Shown: piece after piece, positions 1 through 11,238 of the stretch
How positions within the stretch are numbered: the stretch's first letter is position 1
Layout of the letters: every line of letters starts with the position of its first letter
Assembly (NCBI RefSeq): GCF_902167145.1
Contig: NC_050102.1
Location: forward strand, 5,580,850-5,644,849
Reading direction: 5' to 3'
DNA length: 64,000 nucleotides
Source: Zea mays
Lineage: Eukaryota; Streptophyta; Magnoliopsida; Poales; Poaceae
Notes under the pieces: generated by a model
Told to the model about the DNA's origin: nothing
Database searches by the model: none
Seen by the model: only the letters and a program-made list of their open reading frames with translations
Made by a program: the position numbers and the translations under genes

Positions 1-325
1 CCGCACAGTACGTGTAGGTTAAGATCCATATGCACTACCACTGGACCTGCACTTAAGTATTTTTGCTTGTTGGATAACTGAACTAATGCTGGAATATAAT
101 GGAAGGCGCGCGGTGGCGATCGATGCAAAGGCATGAGCACGAATTCAAAGACAGCATGCATGCATGCATACGGGAATTCAGGGCCTATATATGTTTGTTC
201 CATTATTCTCGTCGAGAGTTGAGATCAGACGAGCTAATTTCTTAGCTAAGTATTTATAATTTGTGCTATATAGCCTATAGTTTTGATTAAACTTGAGATA
301 TTTTAACTTGTCAAGAAAGAAAAGC
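1..325. other. Unassigned flank left of the LINE
   Basis: AT-rich sequence with GCATGCATGCAT-type repeats near 158-170. I see no gene, RNA or transposon end in it. It should be continuous with 14969 onward once the LINE is removed, because the LINE target duplication joins the two sides. Confidence 0.4.
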
Positions 326-342
326 AAAAATAATGGCTCATA
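326..342 (+). repeat. LINE target-site duplication, left copy
   Basis: AAAAATAATGGCTCATA at 326-342 recurs at 14952-14968 straight after the poly(A) of the LINE. A 17-bp duplication next to a 3' A-tract is the expected product of target-primed reverse transcription. The leading A residues are ambiguous with the tail, so the duplication could be as short as 12 bp. Confidence 0.9.
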
Positions 343-373
343 AACGAACTCTGCAGTCTGGGAGCACGGACCG

Positions 374-2113
374 ATGGCAGAGCCCGCGAGCGCACCTTGC
401 GACCGCGGTGGCGACTCCAACTCGGAGCCGCCCGACGCCGATCTCCGGCAACCCCCCGCCAACCAACGCCCACCACCCACCAACCTAGGCCTCACGCCCC
501 ACGCCGTGCCGCGCCCCCGAGCTCCTCGCGCCGGTGCCGTGCCGCTCGTTCAGGGGAACCTCCGCCCAGGTGCATGCATGCAGGGATGGCTCCTCGCCAA
601 CTTCCACTCCGCCGCCACCCTAGGTTCGATCTGCCCCCAGAGCCCGGCTCACCTCTGGTTGACCCCGTCGTCCCTCCTCCCGCACTACAACACCAACTTC
701 GTCCGCAACGCGGCAAACTACCTCCTTTCTGTGCATCCGGATCGCCTGCGTGTTGTGTGTGTGCGTCCGTGGGTATTTAGGGTGTCGGTCGCCAGTCAGA
801 ATATTGCGAACGTCCTTGTGACCAGGGGTCCCCTTGTCTTAGCATCCTCCGTGCTCATCCCGCACCACTCCATGGTCTCGGCAGTGCTTGCTGTTGATCG
901 CCTTGCGAAGTCACCCGAGGTTGACGATGGCGTCTTCAATGCAGCCCAACCACCCCCTGTGCTACCGTCGTTGTCGCCCACTCCTTCTACTGTGGCCGGA
1001 CAACGCAAAATCTACAGAAATACGATCTCCTCTGGCTGCGCCGCGGTCTCTGCCAGGGGAGGAATTACACGTCTTGTCTCACCTGCCCCCGCTTTGCTGC
1101 CCCTTCCCATCCCTGCTGTCGCCCGTCCCGCGACACCCGCTTCATCCGGGGACAGCGCCCCCTTCCTTAAAGCGGTGCTCTCTCCCGCCAAAGCCCCCCC
1201 TCGCCCTCCACCCCCCCGCCACCCTTTCAGCCTCCCTCCCGCTACCTCACGCTGCTATCGTTGCCTCGCGTCGGACCACCAGGTTCGCGACTGTCGCGAC
1301 CCTGTCCGCTGCCGTGGTTGCGGTCGCCTCGGTCATCGGCAAAAGCTCTGCCCGATGCCGATCGCCCGGGTGTTAACCCCCCACCCCCGACGCCGCCCCT
1401 CCATCCCCGCGCCTGCCCGTCGTGTTCCCGGGTCAGCTGTCCCCTTCCCTGTGGAGGAATCGCTGACGACGGCCGCGACCGCCCCCGCCCAGCCGCTGAA
1501 GCTCGCCACCCCCATGTCAACCTCCCTCCCCCCCGCTACGCCGCAGCCCGCCAAACTGGCACCACACCCTGACTGCCGTGTCTGCGCGGCAGCGGCAGCG
1601 GTGTTGCCCCGCCCACTCACCTCCACCGCCCAAACCGTTTCCCCACCCCAGTGCTTTGACATTCGCATGGTCGTCCGTGGTGGGAAGAACCCGCTTGGCC
1701 GGGAGCTGTCGTCGCCTTGCTCGTCCGACGGCGGTCGGTCCCCCCCTTCCGCCCCGAGCTCTCCTGATGCTGCGCCGGGCCTCCTCGGCCCGCCTCCCTT
1801 TCCGCTTGGCTCCTCCGGGGCCCCTGCTTCCTCCGGGGGCGACGACAGCACCCCCAGCTGGGAAGGCCGGACACACTTCTTTGAAGCCTGGCTGCCCCAG
1901 GGTGATCTTCTCCTGAAGAATCGCTTGGCGTTCGCCTTCCTAGACAACCCTGCGACCATCCCGGACATCTCTGCCTTCGTCGGCGCCGCTCTCGGGTCTG
2001 CGTGCCCCGACATTCAGGTCGAGCTCCTCCCATCCACTCGGGGGGTCAAGCTTCTGCGGTTCGACAACAACTCCGATCGGGAGCGGCTCCGGGGGCTCAG
2101 CCCCATCACCTTT
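374..2113 (+). pseudogene. LINE ORF1 nucleic-acid-binding protein, 5' part (split by LTR insertion)
   Basis: Open from ATG 374 to the insertion point, 580 codons, proline-rich in the first two thirds. Two adjacent CCHC zinc knuckles of the C-x2-C-x4-H-x4-C form lie near residues 295-330 (CYRCLASDHQVRDC and CRGCGRLGHRQKLC). They are typical of plant L1 ORF1 proteins that coat element RNA. A region starting near residue 500 (HFFEAWLPQGDLLL) looks like the DUF4283/RRM-like fold of such proteins, and it is cut by the LTR element after the codons Thr-Phe. The reading frame resumes unchanged at 9996, so the original protein was about 923 residues. As it stands, translation runs into the LTR and stops at 2203. 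Confidence 0.85.
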
Positions 2114-5100
2114 TGTAACACCCGGATTTTAGGGGTCCAAAACCCGGGCGCTAACATAAACACCAGGTATGCTGGGACCAAGTCTCATACATATGATGTA
2201 TAGTGGCACAGGATCGAATGTCACATCTTTATATACAACAGGAGTTCTGTACAAAATAAATAATTACATTATAAGGAGACAACGGTCCAGCAACCCAAAG
2301 TTGACTGGGAGACGACGACCTAGACCTCTCACGAACTCATCACAGCATCCTCCATGAGCATCATCCTGCAGTACCTGGTCTTGACCTGTGGTGTATGTGA
2401 GACAGCAAGAGTGAGCTCACATACGTTCATCGCTCAACAAGTTGTGGGGAATAATGTGTATGAACCCGCCAAAGGTGGGAGCTCACGTGAAGTGTAAGGC
2501 TTACCAAAGAAGATGGTTAGAGCTGAGCATTGCTTTTAAAGTTGGTCAAAATTTTATTAGCAGTTACTAAGTATAAGTAAATACCAAACCCAATTAAGTA
2601 ATAGAACAAAAGTAACAACACCACCTGCAATGCAATGCATATGACAAATTGAATTTAGTTCCATAAATTAATCATGTGAGGGTCCGAGCCGCTCATGACC
2701 GTGAGCACGGCTAGTATACCAGTTTTACACTCTGCAGAGGTTGCGCATCTTTACCCACAAGTCGTGTATCCCATGTCGCCAGGGTTTGCAAGGCCCTAAG
2801 ACACTTCCGAGGTGAATGGCTAGGGATCCACTACGAGGCCTTTACAAAGTTCCACTAGCTTCCGAAAACCCGCTACAGTTTATAGGAAGATCCAGTACAG
2901 GAATCCCTTGCAGGACCGCCATCGCAGCAAAATCCTCCCGAGGGCACTTCCCGCACTGACCTCTCCCCTACTGCCCTTGCCCCTTTCGGGTAAGGTAGTC
3001 TTCCACTAGCTTTCCTAATTAATCAGCCAAGGGCGTCCCATTAAACCCTTGTGGTAGCACTGTTTTCCCGAGTGGTTCTCCATGTTCCAATTAACATAAT
3101 GATCTTAACATGAACCATAAATAACAACTGATAACAAAAGTATAATCATGAATAGTGTAATCTTCATACCCAAAACCACATATAGCACTAGCAAGTACTA
3201 CCCAGAAAGTTCAGTGGTAAACAAGGTATGAAGATAGACAAACTAGGGTAACCTATTGGGTCCCATCAAAATTAACCTATGCAGATCATTATGATTAATT
3301 AGAACATGAGTAGGTGAAAAGAAGTGATCAAGGGCACAACTTGCCTGGGCCTTGAGAATCCAGGTACCAGGATGATCTTCAGGTGACACGTGACCTCACT
3401 GCTAGTCGTAGCAATTCAAACAAACATGGTATAGGCAAAATTAACATTACACCAAACATAAGAACAAAATACACATTAATAATCTACATATTAAAATAAG
3501 ATCATAGGAACAGGAATCATTAATTTTGGAGTTATAGATTTTAAGTTATGAATTTTCAAAGGTTTTATGTGTTTAAAATGAATTAAGTGAGAGAGTAAAT
3601 TTCTAATTGTTTTCATGACAAAACAGAGGCACTAAATGATGAAGAATATTATTACAAAATTTTAGAAACTGGAATGGTTCAATTTGGAGTTAAAATGAAT
3701 TTTCTATGAATTATCTAAGTTCTAGCAATTATTTTCATATTAAAAATCCATTTTCTATTTTATTTATTCAATTTAAACGAGTTCTGGACTGGGCCTCAAT
3801 TATAAGAAAACCGCAGGGGGTTCAGCGCAAGAAACCCGAGACACGGGGAACAGTGCCCGAGGGACGGCGGGTTTATTCCGTGAAAGCCGAAGGGCTCTTT
3901 AGCAAAAGATCCCGGCCGAAGGGGTATCAAGAATCCAGGGCCGTCCGATCTTGAATCAAGGGACCAGATTAGATCTTCCCCCCGACCGAACCGGTACGCA
4001 CCGTGAGTCGCACGATTAGAGATCAACGGCTGGTATTTAATGGGGCGAAGGGGTATCCCTACGATCTAATCTCGACCGCACAACGAGATCCAACGGTCAG
4101 GAGCCCTTCCCCCAATTCCCAGCATCCCGAGCGGCGGCGGTGGCGCACCCACGGCGGAGCTTCGCCGGCGAACGCGCAATCCGGTGCCAAACCACCCCGA
4201 ACTAGAAATTAATCGGTGCAAAACCAAGAGGGGAAGATAGTGAATCTACAGAGAGGGGTCTCACCGGCGATTGAAGGGGGCTGCAGTCCCGCCCACGGAG
4301 GAGAGCGGATTCACGGCGGAGCTTGCACGACGACGAGCAATTCCCGCCCCCGAGAAGGCCCCCAACGTCGACCGAAACTTCGTATGGTTGCCCCGCAACG
4401 TCGCCGAGCCAACCCGGTCCCGATCGAAGGACTAAATCGCCGGTTGGACGAAAATCCTCGCACGGCGGACTTCTTCTTCTCTCTTTCTCGGTTCTTCAAT
4501 CACGCGCCGGCAATGGGGCTTCCGTTTCGGATGGGACGAGGAGGAGGGGTCGCGGAGCTTCGGCTTTATACCCAAGGAGCGACCCGCGGCCGTTGCACGG
4601 AGGCCGAGAATCCACGGCGAGTTTGGCGGAGTCCGCGCGGCGCGATCGGCAAGCTGTTGAAGACGAGCCCGACATGCGGACCCCGCGGACCAGAGAGAGG
4701 GAGGGAGGAGCGAGCGCGGGTAAGAGACTGGGCAGGGGGCCCCACATGTCAGCGAGTAAGCGCGGCGCGGCGGGGAGCGAAGTTGGGCCGCGCGGCGGGA
4801 TAGGGTTAGTGGGCCGAATGGGAGGTATGGCGGCCCATGAGGCTGATTTCGTTTTATTCTTTTTATTTTCTGTTTTCTTTTCTTCTTTTTTTTCTTTATT
4901 TTCAAACCCAATTTGAGTTCAAGTTTAAATTCAAACTTGTGGCAAATTCACTTTCAGATTAATAGTAAAATTTGGACATACCTAAGAGTGTGATGAATTT
5001 ATAACTTTGTTTTGTTTTGTATAATATTTCTTTCTCTCTTTCCTATTTCCAATTCAAACCAAGCCAAGTTTTAAATTCTAGATTTCAAATTTATGCATAA

Positions 5101-5261
5101 GTTAAACTTTCACATGATAATTACTACATAGTGTTTCTTCATTTATTTTATTATGAGTATTTACCTTTAAAAAGGGTGAATTATAAAGTTTTAATTATTT
5201 ATCAATGGTATTTTGCTCAGATTTCTTCTATCAATCCCAAATTCAGAATTTGGGTGTTACA
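2114..5261 (-). repeat. Long terminal repeat (3' LTR in element orientation)
   Basis: This 3148-bp copy aligns without gaps to 6843-9990 at a constant offset of 4729. The only base difference I noticed is A at 3071 versus G at 7800. The ends are AT-rich, and a GC-rich block lies at about 3790-4840. Several long open frames inside it (for example 4216-4803 and 4323-4916) occur identically in both copies. They look like by-products of GC-rich sequence, because they have no domains and overlap in opposite frames. Confidence 0.95.
4565..4570 (-). promoter_or_regulatory. TATA box in the LTR
   Basis: TATAAA on the minus strand, in the context GGGTATAAAGCCG, sits in the GC-rich block and points toward the element interior. 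A single TATA box in a GC-rich setting fits a Pol II LTR promoter. The start site would be expected about 30 bp further along the minus strand, near 4535. Confidence 0.5.
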
Positions 5262-5276
5262 AATCCTACCCCCCTT
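5262..5276 (-). other. Polypurine tract of the long-LTR element
   Basis: The minus strand reads AAGGGGGGTAGGATT directly against the left LTR. This is the expected place for plus-strand priming of an element in minus orientation. The pyrimidine in the tract is tolerated in many plant elements. Confidence 0.7.
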
Positions 5277-6826
5277 AAAAATAATCTCGTCCCCGAGATT
5301 AGTAAGAGGATGTAGAAGAAATTGTTTGTAGTCTATGGGTTAGTTTCTAATTGATTTTAATACCAAAACTCTTCTCTCTTTTTTTTATATCACAAATTAT
5401 CAGGTGATTAGAAAAGCATGGGTATATATGGGTATAGCCACTTTATTATGCAGGATAAATGATATCTTTAAAGCATATATAGTTTTGGGTAAGGAGTGGG
5501 GTAAGAAAAGACTCCATCCAAGATTTGTGGATCTTGACTCCGTTGGCGATTCAACTTGATCTTTGAAGTCTTGAGTTAATGCTTATCCTTCTTTGATGTG
5601 GTTGGTCTCCTTTGGCCTTTCTTCTTGGAGTTGCCATCCGAGTTAAGGACATATGGTTAAGATATATGTGAGTAGGATGGATTATGTGTAGGTTAAAAGT
5701 TTGTTTGTTATTAGGTGAGAATAGAAAAGTTATACCATTCATCATGGCCCTATTGGTTAGATCAGATCTCATGCATGTGGGTGAGTGGGTTTAAGGCACT
5801 AGTTGAGGGGTATGGACTTATCTCTTATACTAGTATTAAGTAACTTACTCTAGATTAGATCATAATAGATTAGATGGAATCTAGATTAGATTGGTATGAC
5901 TAGTTTGACTAGTTTAGGTTAGATAGATCTACTAGGGTAGGATACATGTTTAGAATCTTTTGGGATAGGATGGATCATTAGGTTAAAAGCTCTATTAGGT
6001 TAACACCGAGGGATCATGCATCTATTGGATGGGTAAGGTAGTTGCATATGTATATGGTCAAGTTAATCTAGGGCATCAATTTTAGGTTAGATTGGTATAA
6101 CCAGATTAGACTAGATAGAATCTCATTAATTTTAATTAGGTCATGGTTGTTATTCTAGAGGGGAATAAATATTCAATTTAGGGCAAGATGAATCCATAAG
6201 ATAAGATAGAGTCTTTCGAGGTCAGTTAGATTTATTAGGATAGGATAGAATCTTTTCAAGATAAGATGAGTATCTTTTAAGATGAGATAGATCTATGAGT
6301 GTAGGATAGAATTTTTTTTAAGATGAGATGAATCTATTAAGATAGGGGAGAATCTTTTAAGATAAGATGAATTGGTTAGAATGAGATCTTTTAGGATAAG
6401 ATAAATCTCTTAAGCTAGATAGGTTCCAAATGGGATAATTTAGGTTGCCTAGTTATTTTATAAATATATTTTTATACCTATGTGTATATGCAGATGTAAT
6501 TGTGGACATTACTCCACAACCCATCACACTCAATCAAAGATCCAAATCAGACAGATATCATAAGAACAAACATTCAAGTGCATAGATAAAAATAGTTTTG
6601 TTTTTGTTCCTAAGATTAGGTCTCCTATTCCTAAAGGTCACTTTAGGCACTGGATTTCAAAGTGTGAAATCCACATTTGTCCTTAGAAAGAAAAGATAAG
6701 AATAATCAGAGTAAGCGGAAATAGATGAGAAAAGATTAAGAAAAGTTTAGAAAAGAATCAGAGCAGCAAAGGTAAGTAAATAATGGTTGTCCAGTTCTAT
6801 CTAGGTTTCGTCCTACAGTCAACATT

Positions 6827-6838
6827 CCTCTGATACCA
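6827..6838 (-). other. Primer-binding site (tRNA-iMet type)
   Basis: The minus strand reads TGGTATCAGAGG, 4 nt after the LTR edge (TTACA|GAAG). It matches the 3' end complement of plant initiator tRNA-Met, which is TGGTATCAGAGC, at all but the last base. It fixes the orientation of the element as minus. Confidence 0.85.
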
Positions 6839-6842
6839 CTTC

Positions 6843-9800
6843 TGTAACACCCGGATTTTAGGGGTCCAAAACCCGGGCGCTAACATAAACACCAGGTATG
6901 CTGGGACCAAGTCTCATACATATGATGTATAGTGGCACAGGATCGAATGTCACATCTTTATATACAACAGGAGTTCTGTACAAAATAAATAATTACATTA
7001 TAAGGAGACAACGGTCCAGCAACCCAAAGTTGACTGGGAGACGACGACCTAGACCTCTCACGAACTCATCACAGCATCCTCCATGAGCATCATCCTGCAG
7101 TACCTGGTCTTGACCTGTGGTGTATGTGAGACAGCAAGAGTGAGCTCACATACGTTCATCGCTCAACAAGTTGTGGGGAATAATGTGTATGAACCCGCCA
7201 AAGGTGGGAGCTCACGTGAAGTGTAAGGCTTACCAAAGAAGATGGTTAGAGCTGAGCATTGCTTTTAAAGTTGGTCAAAATTTTATTAGCAGTTACTAAG
7301 TATAAGTAAATACCAAACCCAATTAAGTAATAGAACAAAAGTAACAACACCACCTGCAATGCAATGCATATGACAAATTGAATTTAGTTCCATAAATTAA
7401 TCATGTGAGGGTCCGAGCCGCTCATGACCGTGAGCACGGCTAGTATACCAGTTTTACACTCTGCAGAGGTTGCGCATCTTTACCCACAAGTCGTGTATCC
7501 CATGTCGCCAGGGTTTGCAAGGCCCTAAGACACTTCCGAGGTGAATGGCTAGGGATCCACTACGAGGCCTTTACAAAGTTCCACTAGCTTCCGAAAACCC
7601 GCTACAGTTTATAGGAAGATCCAGTACAGGAATCCCTTGCAGGACCGCCATCGCAGCAAAATCCTCCCGAGGGCACTTCCCGCACTGACCTCTCCCCTAC
7701 TGCCCTTGCCCCTTTCGGGTAAGGTAGTCTTCCACTAGCTTTCCTAATTAATCAGCCAAGGGCGTCCCATTAAACCCTTGTGGTAGCACTGTTTTCCCGG
7801 GTGGTTCTCCATGTTCCAATTAACATAATGATCTTAACATGAACCATAAATAACAACTGATAACAAAAGTATAATCATGAATAGTGTAATCTTCATACCC
7901 AAAACCACATATAGCACTAGCAAGTACTACCCAGAAAGTTCAGTGGTAAACAAGGTATGAAGATAGACAAACTAGGGTAACCTATTGGGTCCCATCAAAA
8001 TTAACCTATGCAGATCATTATGATTAATTAGAACATGAGTAGGTGAAAAGAAGTGATCAAGGGCACAACTTGCCTGGGCCTTGAGAATCCAGGTACCAGG
8101 ATGATCTTCAGGTGACACGTGACCTCACTGCTAGTCGTAGCAATTCAAACAAACATGGTATAGGCAAAATTAACATTACACCAAACATAAGAACAAAATA
8201 CACATTAATAATCTACATATTAAAATAAGATCATAGGAACAGGAATCATTAATTTTGGAGTTATAGATTTTAAGTTATGAATTTTCAAAGGTTTTATGTG
8301 TTTAAAATGAATTAAGTGAGAGAGTAAATTTCTAATTGTTTTCATGACAAAACAGAGGCACTAAATGATGAAGAATATTATTACAAAATTTTAGAAACTG
8401 GAATGGTTCAATTTGGAGTTAAAATGAATTTTCTATGAATTATCTAAGTTCTAGCAATTATTTTCATATTAAAAATCCATTTTCTATTTTATTTATTCAA
8501 TTTAAACGAGTTCTGGACTGGGCCTCAATTATAAGAAAACCGCAGGGGGTTCAGCGCAAGAAACCCGAGACACGGGGAACAGTGCCCGAGGGACGGCGGG
8601 TTTATTCCGTGAAAGCCGAAGGGCTCTTTAGCAAAAGATCCCGGCCGAAGGGGTATCAAGAATCCAGGGCCGTCCGATCTTGAATCAAGGGACCAGATTA
8701 GATCTTCCCCCCGACCGAACCGGTACGCACCGTGAGTCGCACGATTAGAGATCAACGGCTGGTATTTAATGGGGCGAAGGGGTATCCCTACGATCTAATC
8801 TCGACCGCACAACGAGATCCAACGGTCAGGAGCCCTTCCCCCAATTCCCAGCATCCCGAGCGGCGGCGGTGGCGCACCCACGGCGGAGCTTCGCCGGCGA
8901 ACGCGCAATCCGGTGCCAAACCACCCCGAACTAGAAATTAATCGGTGCAAAACCAAGAGGGGAAGATAGTGAATCTACAGAGAGGGGTCTCACCGGCGAT
9001 TGAAGGGGGCTGCAGTCCCGCCCACGGAGGAGAGCGGATTCACGGCGGAGCTTGCACGACGACGAGCAATTCCCGCCCCCGAGAAGGCCCCCAACGTCGA
9101 CCGAAACTTCGTATGGTTGCCCCGCAACGTCGCCGAGCCAACCCGGTCCCGATCGAAGGACTAAATCGCCGGTTGGACGAAAATCCTCGCACGGCGGACT
9201 TCTTCTTCTCTCTTTCTCGGTTCTTCAATCACGCGCCGGCAATGGGGCTTCCGTTTCGGATGGGACGAGGAGGAGGGGTCGCGGAGCTTCGGCTTTATAC
9301 CCAAGGAGCGACCCGCGGCCGTTGCACGGAGGCCGAGAATCCACGGCGAGTTTGGCGGAGTCCGCGCGGCGCGATCGGCAAGCTGTTGAAGACGAGCCCG
9401 ACATGCGGACCCCGCGGACCAGAGAGAGGGAGGGAGGAGCGAGCGCGGGTAAGAGACTGGGCAGGGGGCCCCACATGTCAGCGAGTAAGCGCGGCGCGGC
9501 GGGGAGCGAAGTTGGGCCGCGCGGCGGGATAGGGTTAGTGGGCCGAATGGGAGGTATGGCGGCCCATGAGGCTGATTTCGTTTTATTCTTTTTATTTTCT
9601 GTTTTCTTTTCTTCTTTTTTTTCTTTATTTTCAAACCCAATTTGAGTTCAAGTTTAAATTCAAACTTGTGGCAAATTCACTTTCAGATTAATAGTAAAAT
9701 TTGGACATACCTAAGAGTGTGATGAATTTATAACTTTGTTTTGTTTTGTATAATATTTCTTTCTCTCTTTCCTATTTCCAATTCAAACCAAGCCAAGTTT

Positions 9801-9990
9801 TAAATTCTAGATTTCAAATTTATGCATAAGTTAAACTTTCACATGATAATTACTACATAGTGTTTCTTCATTTATTTTATTATGAGTATTTACCTTTAAA
9901 AAGGGTGAATTATAAAGTTTTAATTATTTATCAATGGTATTTTGCTCAGATTTCTTCTATCAATCCCAAATTCAGAATTTGGGTGTTACA
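6843..9990 (-). repeat. Long terminal repeat (5' LTR in element orientation)
   Basis: This 3148-bp copy carries the same features as the left one, with the single difference noted at 7800. Near-perfect identity of the two LTRs means the element inserted very recently or was homogenised by gene conversion. The intact 5-bp target duplication argues against unequal recombination. Confidence 0.95.
9294..9299 (-). promoter_or_regulatory. TATA box in the 5' LTR
   Basis: Same TATAAA as in the left LTR, here in the copy that would drive transcription of the element. Transcription would run leftward through the primer site and the non-coding interior. Confidence 0.5.
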
Positions 9991-9995
9991 CCTTT

Positions 9996-11027
9996 GAGGG
10001 CGTGTCCCTCTCCCTTGAGCGCCCTGAAGAAACCTCCAACAGATTCATCCGCTCCCCCGAATGGTTGGCTCTGGTGGCCCTCACTGACTTCCCTCCAGAG
10101 CAATGGTTCGAGCCCTCTATCCGTCGCTGCTTCACGGCGGGGGCTGAAGTCCTTGAGATCAACCCGGAATGCCTCGATGGCCACAACTTTGGCCCCCTTC
10201 AGCTGGTTCTGGAGGTGAATCACTACCTCGATATACCTTATGAGATCCTGGTTTCCGAGCACTGTGGCCTTTCTCGCGAAGGCAGCTTGGTTCAGGTTAT
10301 GCCCCTCCGGATCTGGCCTCGGTCAGCGCAGCTGGACCCCAACGGCCGCCTGATCCCTTTCTTCCACCACCCACCCCCACCCCCCAACTCCTTGTTGCAA
10401 CTCGGCAGGTCGTCCGGCGATCAATTGGTGCAGCCCCCTACCTCCCCCCTGCCATCACCCGCCCCCCTCACCCACCCCCCCGCGCCCTCACCTGGCATCG
10501 CTCATGCTGCACAACTCCTAGCCATCGCTGCCTATTCCATAAAAAACGCCAAGTTTCACCTCTCCGCAGCGCGCCACAAAAACCGCCCGCTGCATGGTGA
10601 CCATGCGCCTCGCCTTCCCGCTTTAGTGTCGCGCTCCCCCTCCCTGTCACACTATTGCGCGCTGCCTGAAATATACTCGCCTAATGCCTCGCCCATCCTC
10701 CACCCCCCCGAGCCACATCCCATGCCTCGCTGCGGCTCTCGCCCCCACAAAATACCGCCTGCTGCCACCTGCAGGAGTTCTCACCTGGCGGACAGGGCCT
10801 CCCCATCTTTTAACCATGCAACATCCAAGGCCATGCATCGCAAAGCTCTGAAGGAGTCGCTCGAGTCCTGCTCTGCTGCCGTGAAACTGGAGACAAAAAA
10901 GCACCGCCTTCTGTCCAGGACGAGCTTCCCCATCCCGGTGCCTACCCTCCGCAAGTTGGTCAGGGCTGCGGGGCTGGGCTGCATTGCTGAGAACTCCATT
11001 GGAGTGGTGCCTCTTGTTCCGGAATGA
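9996..11027 (+). pseudogene. LINE ORF1 protein, 3' part (separated by LTR insertion)
   Basis: Continues the ORF1 frame after the second CCTTT copy, 343 codons to TGA 11025-11027. The first 100 residues complete the RRM-like/DUF4283-type region (PEWLALVALTDFPPEQW, then a segment ending HYLDIPYEILVSEHCG). The rest is a proline- and histidine-rich tail of low complexity. No start codon of its own is evident, so this half is not expected to be made. The frame stays open across about 1 kb, so the LINE was probably intact in ORF1 when the LTR element landed. Confidence 0.8.
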
Positions 11028-11238
11028 TTGCTGCTCCCCCACTGATCGTCTGTTGCGGGCTCCTCTCCCGTCGAAGCTGTTGTCGGTCTTTTGCCAGTCC
11101 CTGGTCTGTTGTGTCACTTTGTAGCCCGCCTAAGTCTGCTATCAGGTTGTATGTGTCTCTGTTCGCCGTATGTCAGTGTGGTGTGTGCCCCTCTCCTGTT
11201 GTAATCGTGTGCCCAATTGGTGTCTGGTCGGTTCAGTC

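Larger units (their letters stand above)
5262..6842 (-). other. Interior of the long-LTR element, no coding capacity seen
   Basis: 1581 bp without a convincing frame. The longest minus-strand frame (5551-5772, 73 codons) matches nothing I recognise, although its basic end (MATPRRKAKG) could be a scrap of gag. Between about 5880 and 6420 the sequence is a degenerate run of GATAGGATAGAATC and AAGATAAGATGAAT-like words, which is diverged tandem repetition and not a gene. The region presumably holds the packaging signal. Confidence 0.7.
2114..9990 (-). mobile_element. Non-autonomous LTR retrotransposon with 3.15-kb LTRs
   Basis: Two direct repeats, 2114-5261 and 6843-9990, begin TGTAACACCC and end GGGTGTTACA, with target duplication CCTTT at 2109-2113 and 9991-9995. 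Orientation is minus: a tRNA-iMet-type primer site (TGGTATCAGAGG) lies 4 nt from the right LTR and a polypurine tract abuts the left LTR. The LTRs make up 80% of the 7.9-kb element. The 1581-bp interior has no gag, protease, RT or integrase similarity that I can find, so the enzymes must come from another element. The TGTAACACCC end and long LTR resemble Del/Tekay-type gypsy elements, but that is an inference from the ends only. Confidence 0.93.

Noticed and set aside
178..300. Minus-strand peptide KLARLIS also found in the possible exon near 29050, with synonymous-looking differences
   Set aside because: Only seven residues match and the flanks differ completely. A match of this length is expected by chance in a window this size.
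4216..4916. Overlapping 195-197 codon frames in the GC-rich part of the long LTR, repeated at 8945-9645
   Set aside because: They overlap each other and an opposite-strand frame, have no domains and are LTR sequence. They are explained by few stop codons in GC-rich DNA.
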